Shown here piece by piece: positions 54,806 through 64,000 of a DNA stretch of 64,000 nucleotides; the stretch's first letter is position 1, and each line of letters begins with the position of its first letter. The notes beneath the pieces were generated by a model. The model was given only the letters and a program-made list of their open reading frames with translations, did not search any database and was not told where the DNA came from. A program made the translations under genes and the position numbers. Source of the stretch: Microplitis mediator (Eukaryota > Arthropoda > Insecta > Hymenoptera > Braconidae); assembly GCF_029852145.1 (NCBI RefSeq), contig NC_079978.1:18643774-18707773 (forward strand), given 5' to 3'.

Positions 54806-55570
54806 CGTACCGTACCGTGTTAACACTTCATTTTACGGTAAAATACCGCAGTCTTGTCGCAAGTTTACGGTAAATTATTGTCTTTTTACGGCAACTATAC
54901 GGTAAAAATATTATACTTCTGTTGTACAATACCGTACGTTTACCACAAAATACTGTATTTTTACCGCGAATTGCAGAATTTTACCGTAAAATACCGTAAT
55001 GGTTCCGAACGGCTTAAATTATGGAAAATTACGGCAATTATCTTAATTCGGATCCGCCAGGAAATTTACCGTAATTTGTAGGATTGTTACTGTAAATTAC
55101 TGCATTTTGCGGCGTAAAAGGCGGGTAATTTGCAGTAGAAATGCCACAATTTGCGGTAATATACCGTAATCCGGATCCACCAGGGAATTTACCGTAAATT
55201 GTAGCAATGTTGCCGTAAATCATTGCATTTTGCGGCGTAAAAGGCGGGAAATTTGCAGTAGAAATGCCACACTTTACGGTAATTTACCGTAATTTGGATC
55301 TACTAGGGAATTTACCGTAAATTGTAGCATTATTACTGCAAATTACCGCATCTTGCGGCAGAAAACGCGGAAAAATTTGTAGTAGGAACGCCACAATTTA
55401 CGGTAATTTACCGTAATCCGGATCCACTAGGGAATTCGCCGTAAATTGTAGCACTGTTACGGTAAATTGCTGCATTTTCCGGCGTAAAACGCGGGAAATT
55501 TGCAGTAAAAATTTCACAATTTACGGGAATTTACCGTAATTCAGATCCACTAGGGAATTTCGATTAATGT
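54806..55570 (+). repeat. 123-bp tandem repeat of CGGTAAATT-type sequence
   Basis: GATCC.C.AGGGAATTTACCG-like unit starts fall at 55051, 55174, 55297, 55421 and 55544, so four units of 123-124 bp stand in a row. Each contains GCATTTTGCGGCGTAAAA and GAAATTTGCAGTAGAAATGC. The first 240 bp (54806-55050) are looser array sequence. It is not a CRISPR array because the unit has no repeat/spacer structure. Confidence 0.8.
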
Positions 55571-56427
55571 TTAAAAATAAAAAATAAAATTATTTAATTA
55601 AAAAAAAGTAAAGATAAATAATTAATTTAATAAAATTTTTTGTAACTATTAATTAATTTAAATACACATTAAAATCGCCATTATTAAATTGCCTTATAGT
55701 AAAGTCGTAAGTGAAGAAAAGAAGAATAAAATGAAGATGATAAATTAATTAAAAATTTAAATAGCAGAGTTTTTTAGCTTAACATTTAATGTTTAAATAT
55801 AAAATTAAAAAAATGTAAAAAAAGTAAATGAATGAGATGAAATTTTTCTTTAAATGAATATGAAACCTGCTTTATTAATTAAAAATTTATAAATATAATG
55901 AATAATAAATAAATGAATATAATGAGTATACTGTAAGTATACGGCAAGTTATTAAAAAATAAGTAGAAATATTATATCTGAGAACTATATAAATTTATAT
56001 ATGTATGATTGTTGTCTTTAACAATTAATATTTAATTAGTTTAATATTAACTTGTAAAAATATCCTGTTTTATATTTTTAATTTAAAATAGTTTATAAAA
56101 TTATACAGTTCTCAAAATTAATGTATTGTGAAGTATATAATTAATAAACAAAATTAAAACATTAAAATAATTAAAAATTATATATAGGCTCTTAATAAAC
56201 TTTTAGACAGTATTAAAATAAATATATTCGAGGTAAAACTTGATATAATTATTAATTATTTATAAAGTATTGAATTAAATTAAATTATTTGATAAAAAAA
56301 ATCATGACAGACTTTTAATATATTTATTGTTCATTTATTGTTTTTTAATTATCGAAACATCGTTTAATTTTTTTTACTTTTTCTCCCGTTAAATTATTCA
56401 TTAATTAAATAAATATTTCATTAATTT
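55571..56427. other. Very AT-rich DNA with no recognisable feature
   Basis: Nearly pure A/T with no ORFs and no inverted repeats of note. Confidence 0.5.
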
Positions 56428-56431
56428 AATT

Positions 56432-57325
56432 GAATCGTTTATTTGAGAAACTCCATAAGTCAAGAAAACAAAAATATTCAGGAAACACAAAATAGTATAT
56501 TACATACCTAGGGAAGTAAAGTAAGAAATGTCTCAGATCACATGTAATTGTTGGCCGAGGCGAAGCCGAGGTCAACAAACATGTGATCTGAGGCTTTCTT
56601 ATTTACTTCCCGAGGAGTGTATACTATTTTTCTCATCGACGGAGGCGGGAAGCGGCAACTTCGTTTTGCACAGCGGGACGAAAGTTGACGCTTTCCGCCC
56701 GGAGGTGAGAAAAACATTTTTTTGGAAAAACTTGACATTAAAATAATAAATAAATAATTGAATACAATAATATTAGCGTCTCTGAAAAAGATTCCAACAA
56801 GAAAAATATAATTTTTTAACTGAAACTACTTAAAAAAATTATTTAAAGTTGATTGACTTATGGGGTTTCTCAACCAAACGGAAAAAAAGTTATAAAATCA
56901 TTGTTTTTTTAAATGTTTCCACTCAAATCATTTATTAGACTGATAAAATGAAGTATTAAATATGTATTTGAACTCTGAAACTCAGAAATTACAAAAAATT
57001 ATAATTAATTTAAACATTTTAATTAGTCATATAACAGTCAACAATAAAACAACATTTGAAATTAATTTCCCAAAAAAGCGCGAATTTTAAATAAAAAAAA
57101 AAAAAATGATTTCTGTAAAACTAAAACTGCATGTTTATTTGAGTCATTGACTTATGGGGTTTCTCAATTAAATGAATTTGCTGTCACCCCGTTAATTTTT
57201 TTTAAACGCTGATTTGATGGATATTTTGATTGATTTCTATGGAGGGACATCCAAAGAACCCAAAAATGCAAAAAACCCAATTTCGTAAAAAACATGACTT
57301 ATGGGGTTTCTCAAATAAACGATTC
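56432..57325 (+). mobile_element. MITE-1 copy 4, carrying a GC-rich insertion
   Basis: AATT duplication at 56428-56431 and 57326-57329. The ends and body match copies 1 and 2. The sequence breaks after CAGGAAACACAAAA and resumes at about 56713, so a 220-bp insert is present. Without it the length is about 675 bp like the others. Confidence 0.8.
56493..56712. mobile_element. GC-rich double-hairpin insertion
   Basis: Two adjacent hairpins. Hairpin 1 (56493-56626) runs from TAGTATATTACATACC to GGAGTGTATACTA, with inner arms CTCAGATCACATGT and ACATGTGATCTGAG and loop-side GGCCGAGGCGAAGCCGAGG. Hairpin 2 (56627-56712) pairs TTTTTCTCATCG and GCGGGAAGCGGCAACTTCGT with ACGAAAGTTGACGCTTTCCG and GGTGAGAAAAA. 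Base composition is strikingly richer in G+C than anything around it. The insertion site is clear from the intact MITE-1 copies. Confidence 0.7.
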
Positions 57326-57329
57326 AATT

Positions 57330-57699
57330 AATAATTCTAGTAATTAAAGGGTATAAGTATCAGTGGCCAGTGATGTATTTCTGGAGCTTTAATATTTTAT
57401 TTTAATAAGTCAAAAAGTAACAAAAAAATATTTCATTTTATTACAGTAAAAAAATTGTCTACATTACATATTTTATTAAAACTTTTCAAGTGGCCAAAAC
57501 TGGTCCTAAAGTGGTCAAAAATGGTACTTCTACCCTATTATAGTTAATAATACATGTAGTAGATTTTATGTGACGAAATATGATCTTAAAAGATTTGAAT
57601 TATTATTTCAATATGGTAAATTTTACAGAGTAAAACAGGATTCGTCAAAATCTACGCATATTGTGTGTAAAACGAACGGTTTTTTAAAAAAAAAATTAA
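57330..57699. other. AT-rich spacer, no gene
   Basis: Contains AGTGGCCAAAACTGGTCC near 57490. No coding frame worth reporting. Confidence 0.35.
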
Positions 57700-57772
57700 T
57701 GTGGAATTGCATGGAACCTACAGGAATCTATATAGGAAAGTATGGATTTATGTAAGAATCCATAGGAATTAA

Positions 57773-58335
57773 TACCCGTGTAAAAAAAATTCGTTCTAAA
57801 AAGATTCTAAAAAAGTTCCGTATGTGGAACTTTTAAACATGAGACAGATTAGAACTTCGAATGGAACTTTTTTGGAACGTTAGTAATTTTGATCGTAAAA
57901 AAAAAGTTTTTATGAGTAAATTTAGAGTCAAAAAAGGACGTTTTTGGAATTTTTTATGGACGTTTTTTTTTGTTCTATAAAAAATTCAAAAGTAGTGATT
58001 TTTGAACTATTTTGGCATGTTTCTGGAACGTCTTTATTCGACAAAAGATGCAGAAATAGTGATTTTGGAATGTTTTGGAATGCCTTTTTTAGTCCATAAA
58101 AAAGTCAAAAGTGGTGATTCTGGAACTTTTTTAGAATGTCTATATAAAATTCCAAAAAACTTCCAAAAACGTCCTATTTTGACTCTAAATTTGCTCATAA
58201 AATCTTTTTTTTACCATCAAAATTACTAACGTTCCAAAAAAGTTCCATTCGAAGTTCTAATCTGTCTCATGTTTAGAAGTTTCACATACGGAACTTTTTT
58301 GGAATCTTTTTGGAACGAATTTTTTTTACACGGGT
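57773..58335. mobile_element. Family L foldback element, complete copy (TA duplication)
   Basis: Starts CCCGTGTAAAAAAAATTCG and ends CGAATTTTTTTTACACGGG; the arms pair through AACATGAGACAGATTAGAAC and TTCTAATCTGTCTCATGTTT. Flanks join as AATTAA-TA-TAGGAGGG, and the uninterrupted sequence AATTAATATAGGAGGGTAT occurs at 58654, which supports TA as target duplication. Confidence 0.75.
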
Positions 58336-58714
58336 ATAGGAGGGTATGGATTTATATAAGAATCCATGGGTGCCTGGATTCCCATATGGAAAAAATCACA
58401 TAGGAAACTACGGGTACCTGGATTCCCATATAGGAACTTCACATTGGAAACTGAGTACCTGGATTCTCATATAAGAATTTGGATATATGGATTTAATTGC
58501 GGGAAATTTATATAGAAATCTGGGTTTCCATTTTAATAATTTCTATAGAATCCAGGGTATCTGGATTTCTGTATCTACCCTATCAAAAAAATCCATGTGG
58601 GATTGGATGGAAACCCATATAGAGAAGTATGGTTTAATAAAAAATCCATAGGAATTAATATAGGAGGGTATGGATTTATATAAAAATCCATGACTGCCCG
58701 GATTCTCACTCTCT

Positions 58715-59030
58715 AAAACTGAATCAGTGAAATTCACATCGAATTGGTGAATATTCACCGGGAACCAGCTATAAGTATACGGCTGCCCAATTTCAAAACA
58801 CAGTAACTGACAAAAATAAAATTTTTGAAATATGCATCGAATCATGTTCACAAGACTCCACCGGAACTAAAAATACTAAAAAATCGATTTCAAAAAATTT
58901 TTCACTTACTGTGTTTTGAAATTGGGCAGCCGTATACCACTGGTTAATTTAGAGGTTTATTTATAGCTGCCGAAATAGTGACTATCCACTGATTTGCAGT
59001 GAATTTCACTAATTCATTTTTAGAGGACAC
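58715..59030. mobile_element. Hairpin element N
   Basis: CTCTAAAACTGAATCAGTGA and TCACTAATTCATTTTTAGAG are inverted ends. Inner arms are TATACGGCTGCCCAATTTC and GAAATTGGGCAGCCGTATA with CAAAACACAGTAA next to them. About 315 bp. Its GC-containing arms differ from the surrounding family M repeats. Confidence 0.65.
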
Positions 59031-59242
59031 GTGGAAAAACTATATAGGAAATTTTGGGTATCTGGATTCCTATCTGGAAAATTCACATAGAAAACTGTAA
59101 GTACCTGAATTTCCATTTAAGAATTTGGATTTATGGATTTCTTTATGGGAAATTAATATAAGAATCTGGGTTTCTATATAAGTAATTACTATAGAATCGA
59201 AGGTATCTGAATTTATATGCCTGTCATCAATTGATACGCGTA

Positions 59243-59990
59243 GGGGAGGGTGGGGCAGAGCGGCCCTCCTGAAATTTTGATCAAAAAAAAAATTTTTTTT
59301 TTTTCGACTAATTACTATAAATCCGATATGTTTGCGCATTTTTACCCCTACGCATGACATTTGGGGCAAAATAGACAAGCCCAAAATTTTGAAAAAGTGA
59401 TTTTTTCATATTTTTATCGTCAAATTAAAAAAAAATTATTATAATTAAACATTTCTAGCCCTACGCATAACACCTGGGGCAAAATGGACCAGCCGAAACT
59501 TCCGAAAAAATTATTTTTTCATATTTTTCGGCCGTTTCTCTATGTAAGAGGCAAATTTGGTCGCTAAAAATTTATAAAAATTAAATTTTTTTTTTTGGTG
59601 ATAAATTTTTGAAATAAAGTAAAATTATAGAATTGATGTTTTTTTTTATTAAATAAAAATTAGTAATTAAGGTAATCGAGAGTGAACGATTTTTTACGCT
59701 TTAAAAAATTTTTTTCGAGTAGTATAAAACCAAAAATAGTTGTCAAGAGAAAGAAATATATTCTTAATGATGAAAACAATTTAAAAAAAAAAAAAACGAA
59801 AAAAAAAATTTTTTTTATCACTTTTTGGAGGGGGGCCGCTCTGCCCCACAAAAAAAAAAATTTTTTTTCAGAATTTTGGCAAAATGTCCATAAATTTGTT
59901 CGAAATAGGACAAAAGTAAAGTGATCTTATGGTTGAAAGCCACAAAAAATAATAATTGGCTTAGGGGGGCCGCTCTGCCCCACCCTCCCC
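59243..59990. mobile_element. G-rich-ended, TA-flanked element (family J), copy 1
   Basis: GGGGAGGGTGGGGCAGAGCG at the left and CGCTCTGCCCCACCCTCCCC at the right form near-perfect inverted ends, with TA on both sides (59241-59242 and 59991-59992). Subterminal GGGGCCGCTCTGCCCCAC also appears internally near 59833. The short frames across it are not genes. Confidence 0.75.
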
Positions 59991-59992
59991 TA

Positions 59993-60857
59993 TATGAATA
60001 AAAGAACAGATTAATATTCCTATAGAAACCCACACGGAAAAAAATAGGCACTGAATTTTTTTTTAAAATTTTTAAATTTTACTATACTGACAAACAAAAT
60101 TGGTACGTGAAACTTGTTCCTTAGTTTATTTATTCCACAGGAAAAATCCTGTTGCTCCCACAGTAATGCGTCCTGTTGCAGCGCCTAATTTTTTTTTCCG
60201 TGCATATGCTATACTAGAGAAATTACAAAAAAGTTAATAAATAGATAACATTATTAGCATGTTCGGGCGAGCAATAATTTTTTTGCAAAAATCACAAGCG
60301 AATTTTTGAACAAAAATCTTAAGTTTTAAAAATCAATTATTTTAATTTCGCTGCCTAATTAGTTAATTAATTAATTAATTAATTTTCTACCCAAAATATT
60401 TTTATAAATAATTCAAGCCTAAAAAAAAACTAATAATTTCCTTAGATTGAAGTATAGTTTTATTTACTTTTTTTTTTTTTTTAAGTAAACCGGAAATAAA
60501 TCTATAGTTCTTTTGTTTTTAATAATTTGTTAAATCATTAAGTTTTTACAGTTGACATTAAACGTTCAGAAATTTTTTGTTTATTATTTGATTGACACAA
60601 AAATTTTAAGTTTTTATTTCTTTTTATTTACAATCACAATAAAAATAAAAAATACATTTTTAAATTTCCCGCGGATTCTCCGTTATTTGGTTTTACCGAC
60701 TAAGTGTCACGTAATAAATAATTTACTCCATTACAAACGAAACCAAAACATAATTTACAACACGTGGATCAAAATATAAATTTCTGACAGATTATTAATT
60801 AATTAAATAAATATTAATTAATTATTTTAAAATACAAATAGAGAAAGAAATAAAAAA
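59993..60857. other. Intergenic DNA and 5' flank of the PBZ gene
   Basis: A short inverted pair (CACGGAAAAAAATAGGCACTG at 60032 and GCGCCTAATTTTTTTTTCCG at 60181) marks a small element at about 60030-60205. The remainder is AT-rich and should include the promoter of the gene starting at 60858. No core motif is convincing. Confidence 0.35.
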
Positions 60858-62609
60858 ATGGACAAAAAAAATTGTGAAATGAAACGTAAAGTAAGTAATG
60901 AATTGAATAATTAATTTCTTATCATTTTGTAATTAAAAATTTATAAATTTTAGTCCGAATCAAGTAACGAAGAGCCGCCAGACAAAAAAGCCCGAGTTGA
61001 TATAAAAAATATTTTGCTGCCATCTGATAATAAAGATTTGAGTTCTCATAGTATTCATAATGCACCCGAGAGTTCAAATTCAAACATATCAAAGATTTGT
61101 TTACCTGAACTCAATGATGACCCAACATCATCGAATGTCAATGACAGGATGAATGGAGCGGAAATAAATGAGCCATTAATTGAAGATGGCCAAGTTAATG
61201 ACTCTAGGTATTGATCTTAAACACTTTAGTTATTTAATTATTATCCTGGAGATGATACTCCAGTTAACCGATGTCTAATAATTTTTGAAATTTTTTTTCA
61301 AAATGATAAAGCACAAAAAAAAATATTTTGAAAAATTGCACCTGTAGTTTTTTTGATTTTCTACATGTGCATTTTTTTTTGTAATTTATCGTTTTGAAAA
61401 AAAAATTCAAAAGTCATTAGACGTCAGGTAACCCCAGTCATAAATTAACTGACGACTAATACTTTTTTGATTTTATTAAAACGATAAATTAAAAAAAAAA
61501 ATATTTTGAAAAATTGCACCTGTAGTTTTTTTGATTTTCTACATGTACATTTTTTTATTTTATTTTTTTTTTAATTTTTCATTTTGAAAAAAAATTCAAT
61601 AATCTTCAGACGTCGGCGAACCCAGTATCATAAATTACGAGTGTGAATGTAGTAGACATCAGGAAAAATATAAAATTATTAATGAATAGAGTAAATAATT
61701 GATAAAATAAAATTTAAAAAAATTGCGAACTTGAAAAATTTCAAAATTAATACGTGCATTTTTTATAAATATATTTTTTTAAATTATTTACTCTATTTCT
61801 TTATAATTTCAAATTTGTCTGATGTCTGCTACATCTACACTCATCATAAATTAACTGACGTCTAATAATTTTTGAATTTTTATAAAAACAATAAATTTAA
61901 AAAAAAAAATATTTAAAAAAATTGCACCTGTGGTTTTTTTTATTTTCCACATGTGCATTTTTATAGTTTATATTTTTTTGTAATTTATCGTTTTGAAAAA
62001 AAATTCTAAAATCATTAGACGTCATCTAATTCCAGTATCATAAATTAACTGACGTCTAATAATGTTTGGATTTTTCGAAAAACAATAAATTATTAAAAAA
62101 AAAATATTTTAAAAAATTCCACCTTTAGTTTTTTAAATTTTCTACATGCGCATTTTTTAAGTTTATTTTTTTTTGTAATCTGTAAAAAAAAAACTGAAAA
62201 TTTATAATTGTCCTCTAACCAGGATCATATAATTTACAAACTAACAATAATATTTTTCTGTTAAATATTACAGTGATCATGTGTCCAGTGAAATAAATCC
62301 TGACACAAATAAAGAGGATGAAAAAAATAGTATAGACACAGATATTGAGTCAGTACCAACAGTCCATCAGTCTACGTCTATTGAAGAAGTTGCGGGTATA
62401 CGAGTTCCTTGTGTCAATACAGAAGATAAATTGATTGAGTGCAAAATTCTCAATGATACTAGTGATAAAAAAATAAAATGGAATGATAAGAACAATTTAA
62501 CGAGTACAGATACACTAGATGATTCAGCTAAAAATAATCAAGATCCTCAAACGTCAACAAATTCTTTATTACCAAGAAATAAATGCATCTATGGAGCTGA
62601 ATGCTTTAG
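60858..62609 (+). CDS. PBZ-type zinc-finger protein, N-terminal part (gene leaves the window)
   Basis: Three exons with matching phases: 60858-60890 (MDKKNCEMKRK, donor GTAAGTAA), 60954-61207 and 62274-62609, coding for about 207 residues so far. The protein is Ser/Asn/Asp-rich and probably disordered, with a possible nuclear signal around KRKSESSNEEPPDKKARVD. It ends at the donor with RNKCIYGAECFR, the first half of a poly(ADP-ribose)-binding zinc finger (CxYGxxCxR...). The His residues of the finger must lie in a next exon beyond 62610; I see no matching exon before 64000. PBZ fingers occur in DNA-damage proteins such as APLF and in invertebrate HPF1-like proteins. The single visible finger after a long disordered N terminus does not decide between them, and no FHA domain is present in this part. 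Confidence 0.8.
61240..62240. mobile_element. Five tandem hairpin MITEs in intron 2 of the PBZ gene
   Basis: Family A at 61240-61440, 61442-61638, 61853-62045 and 62043-62235, and family B at 61648-61848 (GAATGTAGTAGACATCAGG and CTGATGTCTGCTACATC ends). They occupy almost the entire intron between 61208 and 62273. Confidence 0.75.
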
Positions 62610-62756
62610 GTAATTATTCAAATTTAAATTAATAATACACATGTATTAAGTTGGTTTCCGAGAAATATGATGGATCCAGACTGATTTGAAAATAAATGAC
62701 AAGACAATCAATAAAGACTGAAGGTAGTGATGCTGAATGACCGTCATTTTGATGAC

Positions 62757-62915
62757 GCAGATGTAAATGTAGCAGACATTAATTTTTAAAAATGCGCGTT
62801 TAAAAAATTTCAAAATTAACAAGTGCATTTTTTATAAATATTTTTTTTTTTAATTATTTACTCTATTGATTTGTAGTTTTAAATTTGTCTGATGTCTGGT
62901 ACATTTACACTCATG
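62757..62915. mobile_element. Hairpin MITE family B
   Basis: The ends ATGTAAATGTAGCAGACAT and ATGTCTGGTACATTTACA are inverted. It splits a GTCATTTTGA repeat (62741 and 62915), showing where it was inserted. Confidence 0.65.
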
Positions 62916-63239
62916 TCATTTTGAGTTTTGGTCACAAGATGGTCCGCTGACGGTTCTAAATAACGAGTCTGTTCAAATGCGAAATGATCGTCACAAATTT
63001 ATCGGTCAGAGTCCGTCACCCTGATTGAGAAATTCGATTCACTTCAATAGAATTTTGATCAGAAATTTTTTAAAAATATTTTCTGATTGAAACCGATTGA
63101 ATCCCATTAGAAATTTTTATCTGAATGAATGCGTTTCAATTGGATTTTAATTGGAGGCAATCGGAATTCTTAATGAGGGCATTTTAGACCGTCAACAAAT
63201 ATTTTGTCCAAATTTGGTCAGTAACATCTAGATGATTTA
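62916..63239. other. Intronic AT-rich DNA, unassigned
   Basis: Contains GATTGAAACCGATTGAATCC and related near-repeats (ATTGGATTTTAATTGGAGGC), perhaps an old element. No exon of the PBZ gene could be found here. Confidence 0.3.
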
Positions 63240-64000
63240 TGACTAGGGACAAGATTTTTGCCTTAACTTCGAAATGAATGGTTCAAATGTTTAATATTAC
63301 GGCGAAAATATTGGTCGTATAAAAAAAATTTTCAAACAAAAGTTGTAGGAAATTTATTTTTATAAAAAAAATGTCTCTTATGATTTTTTTATACGGTCAA
63401 TATTTCCACCGTAATTCCCAAATTGAGATTCATAATGAATTATTCAAATTTTTATTAATTATGAAAATCTTAATTTTGAAATTACGGTGAAAATATTGGT
63501 CGTATAAAAAAATCATAAGAGACATTTTCTCTAGAAAATAAAATTTCCTACAACTTTTACTTGAAAAATTTTTTTATACGGCCAATATTTTCACCGTTAT
63601 TCAAAAATTGTCATTCATAATGAATTACTCAAATTTTCATTAATTATAAAAATCTTAATTTTGAAATTACGGTGAAAATATTGGCCGTATAAAAAAATTA
63701 TACGAGACATTTTCTCTAGAAAATAAAATTTCCTACAACTTTTAATTGAAAAATTTTTTTATACGGCCAATATTTTTACCGTTATTCCAAAATTGAGATT
63801 CATAATTAATTATTCAAATTTTCGTTAATTATAAAAATCTTAATTTTGAAATTACAGTGAAATTATTGGTCGTATAAAAAAATTATAAGAGACATTTTCT
63901 CTAGAAAATAAAATTTCCTACAACTTTTATTTGAAAAATTTTTTTATACGACCAATATTTCCACTGTAATTCCAAAATTTGACAGCATTAATTATTAATT
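63240..64000. mobile_element. Foldback element D6, multi-arm, cut by window end
   Basis: Starts TGACTAGGGACAAGATTTTT, as D5 does. It continues as alternating inverted units of about 115-190 bp: TACGGTGAAAATATTGG(T/C)CGTATAAAAAA, then TTTTATACGGCCAATATTTT. TCTCTAGAAAATAAAATTTC recurs at about 63528, 63713 and 63898, giving a period near 185 bp. The right end is outside the window. Confidence 0.7.

Larger units (their letters stand above)
57700..59235. mobile_element. AGGAATCCATATAGG-type element (family M), second region
   Basis: Repeats of TATGGATTTATATAAGAATC, TGCCTGGATTCCCATATGG and variants occupy 57700-57770, 58336-58720 and 59030-59220. Two other elements are nested inside: family L (57773-58335) and a hairpin N (58715-59030). 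Related sequence is at 7131-9100. Confidence 0.5.

Noticed and set aside
55051..55560. CRISPR-like regular repeat spacing
   Set aside because: Units are contiguous tandem repeats without unique spacers, and the genome is eukaryotic.
56528..56746. Opposing frames of 72 and 66 residues with normal-looking composition
   Set aside because: They lie on the two hairpin arms of the GC-rich insertion and run into MITE sequence. Higher GC makes chance frames look protein-like.
1..64000. Integrated viral (for example bracovirus or nudivirus) genes
   Set aside because: I looked because parasitoid wasps often carry them, but no frame shows viral protein features and all recognised genes are normal insect genes.

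Overview
The window looks like nuclear DNA of an insect. It is very AT-rich and has spliceosomal introns with GT..AG borders, small coding islands and dense interspersed repeats. The protein-coding content is animal: a TMEM192 homologue, an InaF-motif locus (a family best known from the Drosophila inaF locus), UTP25/DIEXF, WDR20 and a PBZ zinc-finger protein. The AT richness and intron style would fit a parasitoid wasp (Hymenoptera), but no gene here proves the order. I see no bacterial, viral or CRISPR features.

Layout. 1-2371: repeats, then the last exon of an unrecognised + strand gene (2372-2666). 2667-12088: repeats, including three blocks of a CGGTAAATT-type satellite-like element and a 1 kb foldback element. 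12089-17424 (-): TMEM192 in four exons, its introns filled with foldback elements. 17700-21160: repeats and plain AT-rich DNA. 21405-29592 (+): InaF locus, with two homologous alternative first coding exons and one shared last exon. 31746-34094 (-): UTP25 in one coding exon. 34110-37880: hairpin-MITE field. 39037-43040 (+): WDR20 in three exons, with a candidate alternative last exon 10 kb downstream (53203-53268). 43085-60850: repeats nested in repeats. 60858-62609 (+): 5' part of a PBZ zinc-finger gene that leaves the window.

The genes are unrelated housekeeping or membrane genes and form no pathway. The notable aspects are (1) the InaF locus, where two duplicated first exons share one acceptor in the same phase, and (2) the repeat landscape. 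At least ten families of non-autonomous palindromic elements are present. Several have target-site duplications that can be read here, and some have 'empty sites' elsewhere in the window. Examples are a 4-bp-TSD MITE with GAGAAACCCCATAAGTCA ends, a 5-bp-TSD hAT-like element with CAGGGTGGCCA ends, TA-flanked elements, and short hairpin elements that pack the introns. All coordinates of repeats were read by eye and may be off by several bases. Exon boundaries come from splice consensus, reading phase and family knowledge, not from transcripts.
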